Below are positions 10,976-21,361 of a stretch of DNA of 64,000 nt, piece after piece. The notes beneath the pieces were generated by a model, which had not been told where the DNA came from, did not search any database, and worked only from the letters and a program-made list of their open reading frames with translations. The first letter of the stretch is position 1, and each line of letters opens with the position of its first letter. The DNA lies in assembly GCF_020520425.1 (NCBI RefSeq), contig NC_079487.1, positions 68,874,398 to 68,938,397 on the forward strand, in the 5' to 3' direction. The DNA is from Spinacia oleracea. Taxonomy: Eukaryota > Streptophyta > Magnoliopsida > Caryophyllales > Amaranthaceae. Position numbers and translations under genes: made by a program.

Positions 10976-13012
10976 TGATAAGGCTTTTTTTTCTGTCGTT
11001 GAATAGAAATTCACCTCACCAAACAAAATTTATAAAACACCTAACTAACCGGCTATATGGACTATAGCGGCAAGCATAGGGATCGTCCCATAGGAATGGA
11101 TATGTTTGGCTATTCAATTTATGCGTTCACAAGCTAGTTCGGATGAAATTTGAGTTTTTGAATTAAACTAATCAAAGATAGAAAAGCAAAGAAATAAAGA
11201 AACTCTAGAGATTTCGGGAATCGGCAATGGAAATCGAATCAAAGAAATAACAAGGTCAAGACATTCATGAATATGCAACGACTTAGCACATAGGGTAATG
11301 AAACCAAATGACGTGCTCGCCACCTCTCGGATGGAGCACGCGAAGAAACCTAGCCTATGGAAGAGCTTTCGCCTAATCCTAAACTAGATAAGCTTGCATA
11401 TAATAGGAACTATCATTCACTTGCACAAAATAGGCTTACAATGTCTTCCCAAACCTAAATCATACATTCCAATCTAATCCCAATCAAATAGCATTTGCAA
11501 CTACTAATCAACTAGGCATGGATGTCCTATCAATAAATCACATTTAATCACAACATCAATCATGAATTTTCCCTAAAATTCCCCAAATTCAATCCCAAGG
11601 CTTCATCCCTAACCTCTTGACTAAACTACTCAATTAGCATGATTAACATCAACATTAAACTAACATCAATCCTAATCATGAAACTAATTGAATTAATGAA
11701 ACTAATTGAATCAACAAAATTCAGAAAATTCAAACCTCCAAAATTGGGGAAAAATCAATGAAATTCAAAATTTGAAACTAATTCTAGAATTCAAGCATGA
11801 AATCAAAGCATAAACGAAATTAATGAAGCAATTAAAGAATTAAAGAACAAATCAAGAAGAAGAGTAGAATTATACCTTGAATTGAAGAATTTGCATCAAA
11901 CTTTGAAGAACAAAATGAAGAGCAAAACTCAAAGCAAAGAGGAAAGAAATCTGAAAATTGAAGATTGAATTGAATTTAGAATCAAGAATTTGAGGCTAAA
12001 AATCCTTAATCCTAATCTCTAATCTAATCCCTAAACTAATTCGATAGAGAGAATTCTAAGCTAAGCCTAAGAAAAATGAAAATTACGTAATGAAAGTTTA
12101 ATTACAAATGCTGCGATTTTCAGACTTTATAGTAGCAGCCCCGCGCTCTTGTTTGGTCGCACAAGGGGTCTGTTTGGTCGCACAATTTCTGTGCGGTCGA
12201 ACAAGAAAGAGCATTCGGTCGCACATGAAATTCAGGCCATTCTGCCTAGCCACTCGCCTGCACAGCAAGCTGAAATCGCTCGTACAACATCCATTCGATC
12301 GCACATGCACAAGCATTCGATCTCACAGACTGTCGGCTTCTGTTCTGACTGCGCTATGCTGCTGCGAGGTTGCTGCGTGTTCTGCTGCACTTCTTGCTGC
12401 GTGTTCTGCTGTGCTATTCCTGCTCATGTGTGGCTGATATTCTGCTTGCCTATTGCTGCTATTGTGTAGCTGCTACAAGGGCTGAAAGGGAGCTTGCTAG
12501 TGAGCACAAGAGGAGGTGTAAAGCCACGAACAAGGGCTGCATATGTGTGCAAGTTCAGCAGCTATGGCTGCTGTTCTTGGCTGCTGTAAAGGCTGTGACT
12601 GTTTGCGTGTATTGCTCATGTATATCTTGCACATTAGAAGCTCGTCGCTGCACATTAGAAACTACGTATAGCATGTTAGAAACCCGCAACACATTTTATT
12701 AATAATCGAAAATCAAAATATTAATTCGTTTAACATTTTTACAAATAGTGAAACATATAACTCGTCTACAAGCATAATGACACAATATTAACACGTTAAT
12801 ACTCAAAATGACCCTTACGTAATGAGAATGCGCACAAAAGGCATATTTAGAGCAAAAACGACTAAAATATACGCAAGACGAGAAAATGTAACGATAATTG
12901 CAAAAATGCAACAAACGAACTAAAAACGATAAAACTAAGAGAAAATAATAATAAAATGCTAATAAAACGAACTAAAATCCTAAGCTAAGAGCGACATAAA
13001 TGTCGCTCATTA
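10976..13012 (-). repeat. 3' LTR of E (complete, 2037 bp)
   Basis: This LTR is longer than the 1674-bp LTR of D because of an additional TGCTGC/GTTCTGCTG-rich stretch and following sequence (about 12,340-12,990). It carries many GGTCGCACA/TTCGATCGCACA motifs at 12,150-12,330. At 12991-13010 it holds the hairpin GAGCGACAT/ATGTCGCTC that starts this LTR family. A 27-bp duplication around 12,380-12,410 is absent from the other copy. No gene is supported. Confidence 0.85.
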
Positions 13013-14885
13013 AACTCCCCCCATGCTAACCCTTTGCTTGTCCTTAAGCAAAGCTGGAATGAGAAACGGGGAGGAGAACGAGCTTATTTATTAAAAATCA
13101 ATATTACGAAAATAAGAACTACAAGAATGCACACTAACTCACTTTCGTAGGAATCACGGTTGCATTAAAGCGAATGCAACAAGCTCTTTGAACCCCACAA
13201 TCGCTCATGAGGGCGAGTGGGATCTCGCAAGGGTTTCCAAAGAGAAACACCCATAACTCTTCCAAAAATTTGAATCAAGGCAAGACCTAATAATGAAAAA
13301 CAAACCAAGAAAAAGAAAAAAAAGAAAAGAAAAAGAAAAGAAAGGAAAAGAAAAGAAAAGAAAGAAAAAGAAAAACGAAACTACAAAACTCAAGATAAGG
13401 GCCTTTATTATGGAACGAGCACAAAAGAATGCTAATATTTCTAACTAAATAGACGAATGCACGCTATCCAATGTCCTAAGTCGAGTGAAAGATTCAAGTG
13501 CCAAGCAAAGAGAACTAAGGCCAAGCACTAATCAATTCCCCTTCAACCGAGCATACCACGTCAAATATCTAGATCCTATCCACCCTTGAGAAAAGCGTCT
13601 CGAGACGCAGCGAAGGCGCCGGAAAAACAAGATTAGTCTACCCTACATCTTAGCATGACAATTCCATTCCATAAACTTGACCAAATCCTCCCTCCACCGA
13701 CAATGACTCAACTCTAAAGGGTCAAGAGGACTTTTTAGGGTGTAACGTAGGCTAGGGGTAAGGTGTGGAACAAATTTGGTAATTGGTGCTTATACCTAAA
13801 GTGAAGCGCAATGATAGAACTCAACTCAAGCAAATTGAACCAAAAACAAACTCATACCACTTATTTGGGGTACCCCCAAGCTTATTCAATAATAATTCTA
13901 AACTACAACTCTTTTTGCACTTTTCTTGATTTGATTTTCTCTTTTTTTGTGTTTCAATTGAAACTTTTCTCATGCCTTGTTTTTCTCTATTTTTGGCTTT
14001 TTCTTATTCACTATATACAACATATTTCCCAAAATTTGCCATTCATACCAATATCAACATTCATTCCTCAACTTAGCATAATCATTCAAAACCATCAAGC
14101 ATCATAACACAAAGCTTCACTATCACTTCTAAGGGTGAAAATAAAACAAAGGCTATTAGGCTTGTAATGTGCTTATAAGAAATGAAGGGGAAAGGCTCAA
14201 ATGGCTAGCAAGGGGGCAAAAGCAAATAAAAACATATGAGAAAAATAGAAAATAAAGTCCTAAACTAAAAAGAAAAATAGTCACCGAAAGAAATGCCTCT
14301 ATCGTCCCCTAAAGTAGTTCGGTCGCGGTCTCGGGAAGGAAATAGTCAAATTCGAGAGATAAGAAAAGTCAATGCCAAGGATCCATGCCACTCAATATAT
14401 GTATATGTTTTTGGGCTAATTGAACATGAACCTCACATGGGAGCAAATACCACTCTCTCCGGTTTCAAGTCACTAGAGAGATCGACACCATCTTACCACA
14501 AGCCAAGGGTTCAAGACGCATGTTACCCAAAGTTCAACCGACTTTCTTAAGAACTAAATCCTAGATTCGATCCAAGACATTGAAAACCGTGCAAACATCT
14601 ACCCATTAGGAATAAAAGCATTCTAATCTAAAAGTTCCAATTTTATTTGCCCAAATCAAGAATATTGCCTAAGAAAACCTAGAAAAACTTGCCTTGACAA
14701 AGATCGAAAAGGAAAAAGAAAGAAAAGAAATGAAAAAGGAAACCAAGGAAAAGAAAGAAAGAAAAATAAAGAAAATATTCACAAAATCAATGAAACTAAT
14801 CAAGAAATATGCACAAAATCAAAAATATTCACAAAATCAAGCAATCCAACACACGGAGATCAAAGTAGCAAACAATAGAATCTCA
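13013..14885 (-). mobile_element. Internal 3' non-coding part of E
   Basis: It begins next to the LTR with the complement of a purine tract (ATGGGGGGAGTTT). It then holds non-coding sequence homologous to D 60,830-62,230, including the block GGGGTACCCCCAAGCTTATTCAA at 13,869 onward and two purine-rich low-complexity runs (13,310-13,376; 14,700-14,775). No coding region is visible. Confidence 0.8.
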
Positions 14886-16520
14886 CCTATGGAAGAGCTT
14901 TCGCCTAATCCTAAACTAGATAAGCTTGCATATAATAGGAACTATCATTCACTTGCACAAAATAGGCTCACAATGTCTTGCCAAACCTAAATCATACATT
15001 CCAATCTAATCCCAATCAAATAGCATTTGCAACTACTACTCAACTAGGCATGGATGTCCTACCACTAAATCACATTTAATCACAACATCAATCATGCATT
15101 TTCCCTAAAATTCCCCAAATTAAATCCCAAGGCTTCATCCCTAACCTCTAGACTAAACTACTCAATTAGCATGATTAACAACAACATTAAACTAACATCA
15201 ATCCTAATCATGAAACTAATTGAATTAATGAAACTAATTAAATCAATAAAATTCAGAAAATTCAAACCTCCAATATTAGGGAAAAATCAATGAAATTCAA
15301 AATTTGAAACTAATTCTAGAATTCAAGCATGAAATCAAAGCATAAACGAAATTAATGAAGCAATTAAAGAATTAAAGAACAAATCAAGAAGAAACGTATA
15401 ATTATACCTTGGATTGAAGAATTTGCATCAAACTTTGAAGAATAAAATGAAGAACAAAACTCAAAGCAAAGAGGAAAGAAATCTGAAAATTGAAGATTGA
15501 ATTGAATTTAGAATCAAGAATTTGAGGCTAAGAATCCTTAATCCTAATCTCTAATCTAATCCCTAAACTAATTCTAGAGAGAGAATTCTAAGCTAAGCCT
15601 AAGAAAAATGAAAATTACGTAATGAAAGCCTAATTACAAATGCTGCGATTTTCAGACTTTATAGTAGCAGCCCCGCGCTCTTGCTTGGTCGCACAAGGGG
15701 TCTGTTTGGTCGCACAAATTCTGTGCGGTCGAAAAAGAAAGAGCATTCGGTCGCACATGAAATTCAGGCCATTCTGCCTAGCCACTCGCCCGCACAGCAA
15801 GCTGAACTCGCTCACACAACATCCATTCGATCGCACATGCACAAGCATTCGATCGCACAGACTGCTGGCTTCTGTTCTGACTGCGCTATGTTGCTGCGAG
15901 GTTGCTGCGTGTTCTGCTGTGCTATTCCTGCTCATGTGTGGCTAATATTCTGCTTGCCTATTGCTGCTATTGTGTAGCTCCTACAAGGGCTGAAAGGTAG
16001 CTTGCTAGTGAGCACAAGAGGAGCTGTAAAGCCACGAACAAGGGCTGCATATGTGTGCAAGTTCAGCAGCTATGGCTGCTGTTCTTGGCTGCTGTAAAGG
16101 CTGTGACTGTTTGCGTGTATTTCTCATGTATAGCTTGCACATTAGAAGCTCGTCGCTGCACATTAGAAACTACGTATAGCATGTTAGAAAATCGCAACAC
16201 ATTTTATTAATAATCGAAAATCAAAATATTAATTCGTTTTACATTTTTACAAATCGTGAAACATATAACTCGTCTACAAGAATAATGACACAATATTAAC
16301 AAGTTAATACTCAAAATGACTCTTACGCAATGAGAATGCGCACAAAAGGCATATTTAGAGCAAAAATGACTAAAATATACGCAAGACGAGAAAATGTAAT
16401 GATAAATGCAAAAATGCAACAAACGAACTAAAAACGATAAAACTAAGCGAAAATAATAATAAAATGCTAATAAAAAAAACTAAAATCTTAAGCTAAGAGC
16501 GACATAAATGTCGCTCATCA
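14886..16520 (-). repeat. 5' LTR of E (3'-truncated)
   Basis: It matches 11354-13012 of the other LTR. About 380 bp of the LTR 3' end are missing where the internal deletion joins at about 14886. It ends ...GCTCATCA followed by the TSD AAAAT (16521-16525). Confidence 0.85.
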
Positions 16521-16607
16521 AAAATCCAAAAATACAAAGGTTCTAAAGCCGCTCTCGTAAGGGAAATACAAAAAGTACGAGAGGAACAAAATAACCCCCT
16601 ACAATTC

Positions 16608-16625
16608 TGGCGACTCCACGGGGGA
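16608..16625 (+). promoter_or_regulatory. Primer-binding site of F
   Basis: TGGCGACTCCACGGGGGA lies 5 bp after the LTR end CTACA. It starts with the TGG expected of a tRNA 3'-end complement. The identity of the tRNA is not certain to me. Confidence 0.6.
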
Positions 16626-17514
16626 GTTCCTTATTTCAACTTCGAAAATACGAGTATACTTTGAGCATCCAGCCACTGATCTTCTTAAGTTCTGGATGCC
16701 AGCTCTGGCGCTAGGCGCAGGCCCCTGCGCCAGACGCCACGGCCTGCATCCAGCACAGTGGCTCACAGTGGCTCGTTGCCCATGTTGCTCAAGTTTTCAA
16801 GTGGCAGTCAGTCTGTTTTTGAATTTCGAAGGACACTCCCAAACCTTGAGAATGAATGTCGAAAAACGAGCTTTTCAAACACAATATTCAAATGCGATTT
16901 TCAATTTTCAATTTCTAGGAATTTCATGCATATTTCGAAAACCATATTTGTGCAAAACGAATTTCTACCTTGCCCAATACGAATGTGTTCTACATTCGGG
17001 CTAACCCCAGGGTCAACGAAATGGTGACTCTCCATACGGTTCCTGACCAAAGTGTGTTACCATTTCCGCGCCTACCGAAACTTGGCATTTGCTTGACATT
17101 CCGATGTCAAGCATGGAGGTCGTCTGCCGACACACACGTCCCTTAGGTGGATGTGCAAGTTGTTGCCGGATCCGCCTCTTAGTTGAGTACCTTTTGACAC
17201 CCAAAGCCGACCACTTGCATCCTACAAAACTTAGACCGATCTTAGGTTGAGAACTTTGCATGTCGCATTCATATCCATGTTAGTGTGACAACATACTATT
17301 TGTGCATTGTGTGGGAGTCTTTGCACGCGTGAATGACTAACCTCGAGTTCTAGCTTTGCCAAAACATTAGCCTCCAACTAGGAAACCAAACCCCTAGGAG
17401 CATCATGCAAAATTCATGCATCCAAAATCGCCGATTTAAGGTCTTTTAGGAGTGCCACTCCATTTGATTCAAAACCCTTAAACACGCCTCACGCACAAAT
17501 GCCAAATTCGAAAT

Positions 17515-18120
17515 TCAATCCAACAACGTCATAATGCCGGATTTTCTAGTCCAAGTTTCAAATGTCAAATTCAAAATTCAATCCAACGGCGTCATAATGC
17601 CGGATTTTCTAGTCCAAATTTAAAATTTCAAATTCAAATTCAATCCAACGGCGTCATAATGCCTGATTTTCTAGTCCAAATTCTAAATTACCCAATTCAA
17701 GTTCAATCCAACGGCGTCATAATGCCGGATTTTCTAGTCCAAATTCCAAATTCAAAATTCAATTCAACGGCATCATGCTGGATTTTCTAGTTCAAGCATT
17801 CAAATCTTCAATTCCATCTTTCAAACCTCAAAGTCAAGTTACCAATTTCAATCTCAAAACCTCAAGCTCAAATGTCCAAACTCATGCCGTGGTAATGCCG
17901 ACTTTTCCATTTCAAATTTCAAGTCCTATATTCGAAAACTTCAAATTCCAAATCCATGATGGCGTAATGCCAAATTTTCCTCATTCAATTTCAAATTTAA
18001 AATTCCATGACCAAACACTTCAAAATTCCAAGTCCACGACGGCATGATGCCAGACTTTCAAAATTTCAAATCTAATGTCTCAAATCCATGGCGGCGTAAT
18101 CCCGGAATTTTTCAAATTCA
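17515..18120 (+). repeat. Degenerate tandem array, unit about 60-75 bp
   Basis: The core CAACGGCGTCATAATGCCGG followed by ATTTTCTAGTCCAA recurs at about 17,524, 17,585, 17,646, 17,709 and 17,766. More diverged copies (GGCGTAATGCC) lie near 17,885, 17,960, 18,038 and 18,095. Confidence 0.85.
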
Positions 18121-18261
18121 AAGCCTCATACTCTATACAAAAATGCACCTTTTCCATTTCAAAGTTCAAACTCCGAATCAAATTCAAATTTCAAATTCAT
18201 CTTCGAACTACAAAAAATTCTTCCTTCCATTGCTCCCAAATACAAAATTCAAAAACACTTC

Positions 18262-18620
18262 CTAAAGGGTTGAAATTCCCCTAAAATACTTCGAAATTCA
18301 AAGGGTTGAAATTCCCCTAAAATACTTCGAAATTCAACGGGTTGAAATTCCCCTAAAATACTTCGAAATCCAAAGGGTTGAAACTCCCCTAAAATACTCC
18401 AAACTCTACTTCGGGTTGAAATTCCCTTGAAATATTCCAAAATCCAATGGGTTGAAATTCCCCTAAAATATTCCCAAATTCTATTGAAGGGTTGAAATCC
18501 CCTTGAAATAATACAAAATCCAATTCCCGTTCGATCGGGTTGAAACTCCCCTGAAATAATATAAATCCAATCTCCTAAAGCATTTCCAATGGGTTGAAAA
18601 TCCCTTGAAATAATACATGT
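18262..18620 (+). repeat. Tandem array, unit 36 bp and longer variants
   Basis: The first units are exact 36-mers built on GGGTTGAAATTCCCCTAAAA. Later ones drift to about 36-60 bp. About nine to ten copies are present. Because 36 is divisible by three, the complement reads as a repeating 12-residue peptide (ILGEFQPFEFRS), which I treat as incidental. Confidence 0.88.
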
Positions 18621-18991
18621 CCAATGTCCAAATTCCAATGGGTCGTAATCCCCCTTTTGATATTTCAAGTTCTAGTACAAGGAGAAAGCCTCCACAAAAG
18701 AATGAAGCTCCTTTCAAATATTTCCAACGGGTTGCAAATCCCGAATACAAATACAAAATCCAAGATCCCGAATCTTCGGAGTGGCACTTAGAGTCAAGTC
18801 TAGGTCTCATTCATTGCATGCATATCATATCATGTGTCGGGAAGTGCAGTTCTAAAATCATGTCATGTGTCAATTGTCTATGTCTTGAGTGGTCATGAGT
18901 CGTGTCTTCTGCATTTGTTCAAATCCTCAGTGCGCGTCAATGTGTCTAGGCTTCAAGAAACGCTTTGACTTCGGCAACAAAGGGAAAGGTT

Positions 18992-18996
18992 GGGTC
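18992..18996. repeat. Target-site duplication of C (left copy)
   Basis: GGGTC here and at 45523-45527 flank element C, 26.5 kb apart, which shows that 18997-45522 is one composite insertion into F. Confidence 0.9.
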
Positions 18997-19966
18997 TGTT
19001 AAGTTATGATACATATAAATGAATATAAATCATGCAGAAAAACCATAAAAGCCAGTATTCCAAATTAATTGCCACATAACAATTAGCATAATTTAGGATG
19101 CATACTCTTTGTAGCGTGCCCTCCCTTGCTGCGCCCGAACCGAACAAGAACAAGTCTTTAGGACTCCAAGTGTCGTCCCTCCGTAGAAAGTCCACAGCAC
19201 GTCCGGATCCGCCTTAGGTTTGACTAACTAGAATCGCCCCAAAGTTACTATGTTTTTCGGTTATTGTGAAGCAAATAAGTGACTGAATTTTATGCCTAAA
19301 ACTCTTTTGAATACTTGAAAACTCGTTATGAATTGTGAGCATTAATCACCTATGTATAGGGTATGGAAAAGGTATTGTAATCCTACTAGGAAAAGAATTA
19401 ATTAATTTGAATTTAATTTAAACTCTATTAATTAATTTATCTAGTAGATATAGGAATTTAACCTTAAACGAATCCTACACGTTTTAGGTTTCGTACGCAA
19501 GCACAAACACACACGAGCATGACCCACATGCGCGCAGGCCATGCCCGCGCATCCGCAAATCCCACGAAGCTGCCATTGTGCTCGCAGCATAGGCGCGCGC
19601 TGGGCCTGGACTTGCGCTGGGCCAGGCGTGGCCTTGGGCTGTTTGTGAGGCGCGCAAGGCTTGCTGGACGTGGGCCTGGCTTCGCGCTGGGCCTTCGTCT
19701 AGCAAGCTCGTCCGATGCTAATTCGTACGACGCGCTTCGGATTAATTTCCAGATCCCGGAATTCATTTCCGATACGAACAATATTAAACATTTCCGATTC
19801 CATAATTAATTTCCGTTTCAAACGAATATTTAATATTTCCGTTTCCGGAATTATTTTCCGATTCCGATAATATTTCCGATTCCGACAATATTTCCGTTTC
19901 CGGCAATATTTCAGATTCCGGCAATATTTCCATTTCCGATAATATTTTCCGATACGTACCATGTTC
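18997..19966 (-). repeat. 3' LTR of C, first part
   Basis: This is the complement of the Copia type-2 LTR. It starts TGTTAAGTTATGATAC and contains the GC-rich zone 19,500-19,720 and the array of TTTCCGATTCCGGCAATATT-like units (19,740-19,960). The TATA position reads TATGTATA (19351-19358) where the other LTR has TATTTATA, so this copy has lost its box. Confidence 0.9.
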
Positions 19967-20289
19967 TGAAGGAAATAATGCCCTTGGTCCAAGTATGCAT
20001 TCTATGTTAAGTCTAATAAATGCGGTTCAGTATTAATTAACAAGTTAATAATTCAGTGAGATCAAGTGAGCTGAATGCCTAGCTAGAGGCCGCTTCAGTT
20101 CAAGTGGAATTAATGATATTAATCCACAGCTTACTCTTGACTGAACCCGTAGGGTCACACAAATAGTACGTAAACGGATCAAGTATTTAATGGCATTAAA
20201 TACTCCATCTATGGATATTCGGAATCGACGGATCTTGGTTTCAGTGGGAGCTGAGATCGTCAAAGGCAAGCAAATGAATACTTCAGAAA

Positions 20290-20600
20290 CGATGATATTG
20301 CCGGAAACGGAAATATGGATCGTATCGGAAATATAAATATTATCCAAGTCGTAGATGTTGCCGGAAACGGAAACATGGTACGTATCGGAAAATATTATCG
20401 GAAATAGAAATATTGCCGGAATCGGAAATATTGCCGGAAACGGAAATATTGTCTGAATCGGAAATATTATCGGAATCGGAAAATAATTCCGGAAACGGAA
20501 ATATTAAATATTTGTTCGAAACGGAAATTAATTCCGGAATCGGAAATATTAAATATTGTTCGTATCGGAAATGAATTCCGGAATCGAGAATTTAATCGGA
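20290..20600 (+). repeat. CCGGAAACGGAAATATT array in LTR
   Basis: Degenerate units alternate between CCGGAAACGGAAATATT and CGGAATCGGAAATATT. The same array is in the 3' LTR (29,365-29,680) and, complemented, in both LTRs of C (19,740-19,960 plus 30,428-30,530; 44,920-45,210). Confidence 0.9.
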
Positions 20601-20992
20601 AGCGCATCGTACGAATTAGCATCGGACGAGGCCTGCCAGACGAAGGCCCAGCACGAAGCCGGGCCATCGCCCAGCAAGCCAAGCGCAACAACCACACGCC
20701 AAGCATGCGACCAGGCCCAGCGCAAAAGCCAGGCCCAGCCGAAGCTTGGGCGCGCGCGCGGGGCTGAGACGAGTGGGTTGGCGCTGTGCGTGGGCCGCAA
20801 GGCCTGCATGCGGTGCTAGCGTATTACTCGAAGTGTGTTACTCGAATCCTAAAGCGTATAGAATTCGTTCAATGATTAAATTCCTAATCCTAAAAGATAA
20901 ATTAATTAAATAAGAGTTCCACTAGGATTCTAATTTAATTAATTCGTATCCTAGTAGGATTCCAATTCTCTTTCCATACCCCTATAAATATG

Positions 20993-21000
20993 TGGCCTGG
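20993..21000 (+). promoter_or_regulatory. TATA box of B 5' LTR
   Basis: CCCTATAAATATG; the same box lies at 30064-30071 in the 3' LTR and, complemented, at 44521-44528 in the 5' LTR of C. Confidence 0.75.
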
Positions 21001-21347
21001 GTTCACAATTTATAACGAGTTTTTCAAGTATTCAAAGTGAGTTTTTGAGAGAAAAATTCAGTCACATACCTTGCCTAAAAGTGCCGAAATTATTAGTACC
21101 TTAAGGGCAATTCTAGTTGGTCAATCTTAAGGCGGATCCGGACGTGCTGTGGACTATCTACGGAGGGACGACACTTGGAGTCCTAAAGACTTGTTCTTGT
21201 TCGGTTCGGGCGCAGCTAGGGAAGGCACGCAACAAAGAGTATGCTTCTAGACTATGCTATATGATTATGTGTAAATAATATGTATTCCTGGATTAATGGT
21301 TGTTTCCGCATGATTTATGAATTGTCATATGTATCATAACCTAACAG

Positions 21348-21361
21348 TGGTATCAGGAGCC
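21348..21361 (+). promoter_or_regulatory. Primer-binding site of B (tRNA-iMet type)
   Basis: TGGTATCAGGAGCC starts 1 bp after the LTR. It matches the usual TGGTATCAGAGC with one extra G. Confidence 0.85.

Larger units (their letters stand above)
10976..16520 (-). mobile_element. Athila-like Gypsy deletion derivative 'E'
   Basis: Two direct LTR copies (10976-13012 and 14886-16520) flank 1.9 kb that matches, in reverse complement, the 3' non-coding region of element D (about 60,830-62,230). Gag-pol is absent. On the minus strand the order is 5' LTR lacking its last part, then internal 3' end, then complete 3' LTR, so one deletion removed the end of the 5' LTR, the primer site and all coding sequence. 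A perfect 5-bp TSD (AAAAT) and LTR ends TGAT...ATCA confirm the borders. The LTR copies look about 97% identical by eye. Confidence 0.85.
16626..18991 (+). mobile_element. F untranslated leader with tandem arrays
   Basis: About 2.4 kb between the primer site and the C insertion have no convincing gene. It includes a GC-rich inverted-repeat block (16,700-16,760, GGCGCTAGGCGCAGG...GCGCCAGACGCC) related to the F LTR, a unique stretch 16,760-17,500, and two tandem arrays listed separately. Confidence 0.65.
19967..21346 (+). repeat. 5' LTR of B (1380 bp)
   Basis: TGAAGG...CTAACA. U3 contains about 15 units of the CCGGAAACGGAAATATT type (20,290-20,600), followed by a GC-rich zone (20,625-20,820), a TATA box at 20993-21000 and a R/U5 region. 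Confidence 0.95.

Noticed and set aside
12098..12702. Cys-rich frames in the E LTR
   Set aside because: They come from TGCTGC-rich repeat sequence in the LTR, overlap in several frames, and differ by indels between the two LTR copies.
18249..18668. 139-residue repeating ILGEFQPFEFRS frame
   Set aside because: The 36-bp unit length keeps any frame open; it is antisense to the element leader and dissolves where unit length changes.
19484..20819. Ala/Arg-rich frames in the LTRs of B and C
   Set aside because: They arise from GC-rich U3 sequence, occur on both strands, and are in non-coding LTR upstream of the TATA box.
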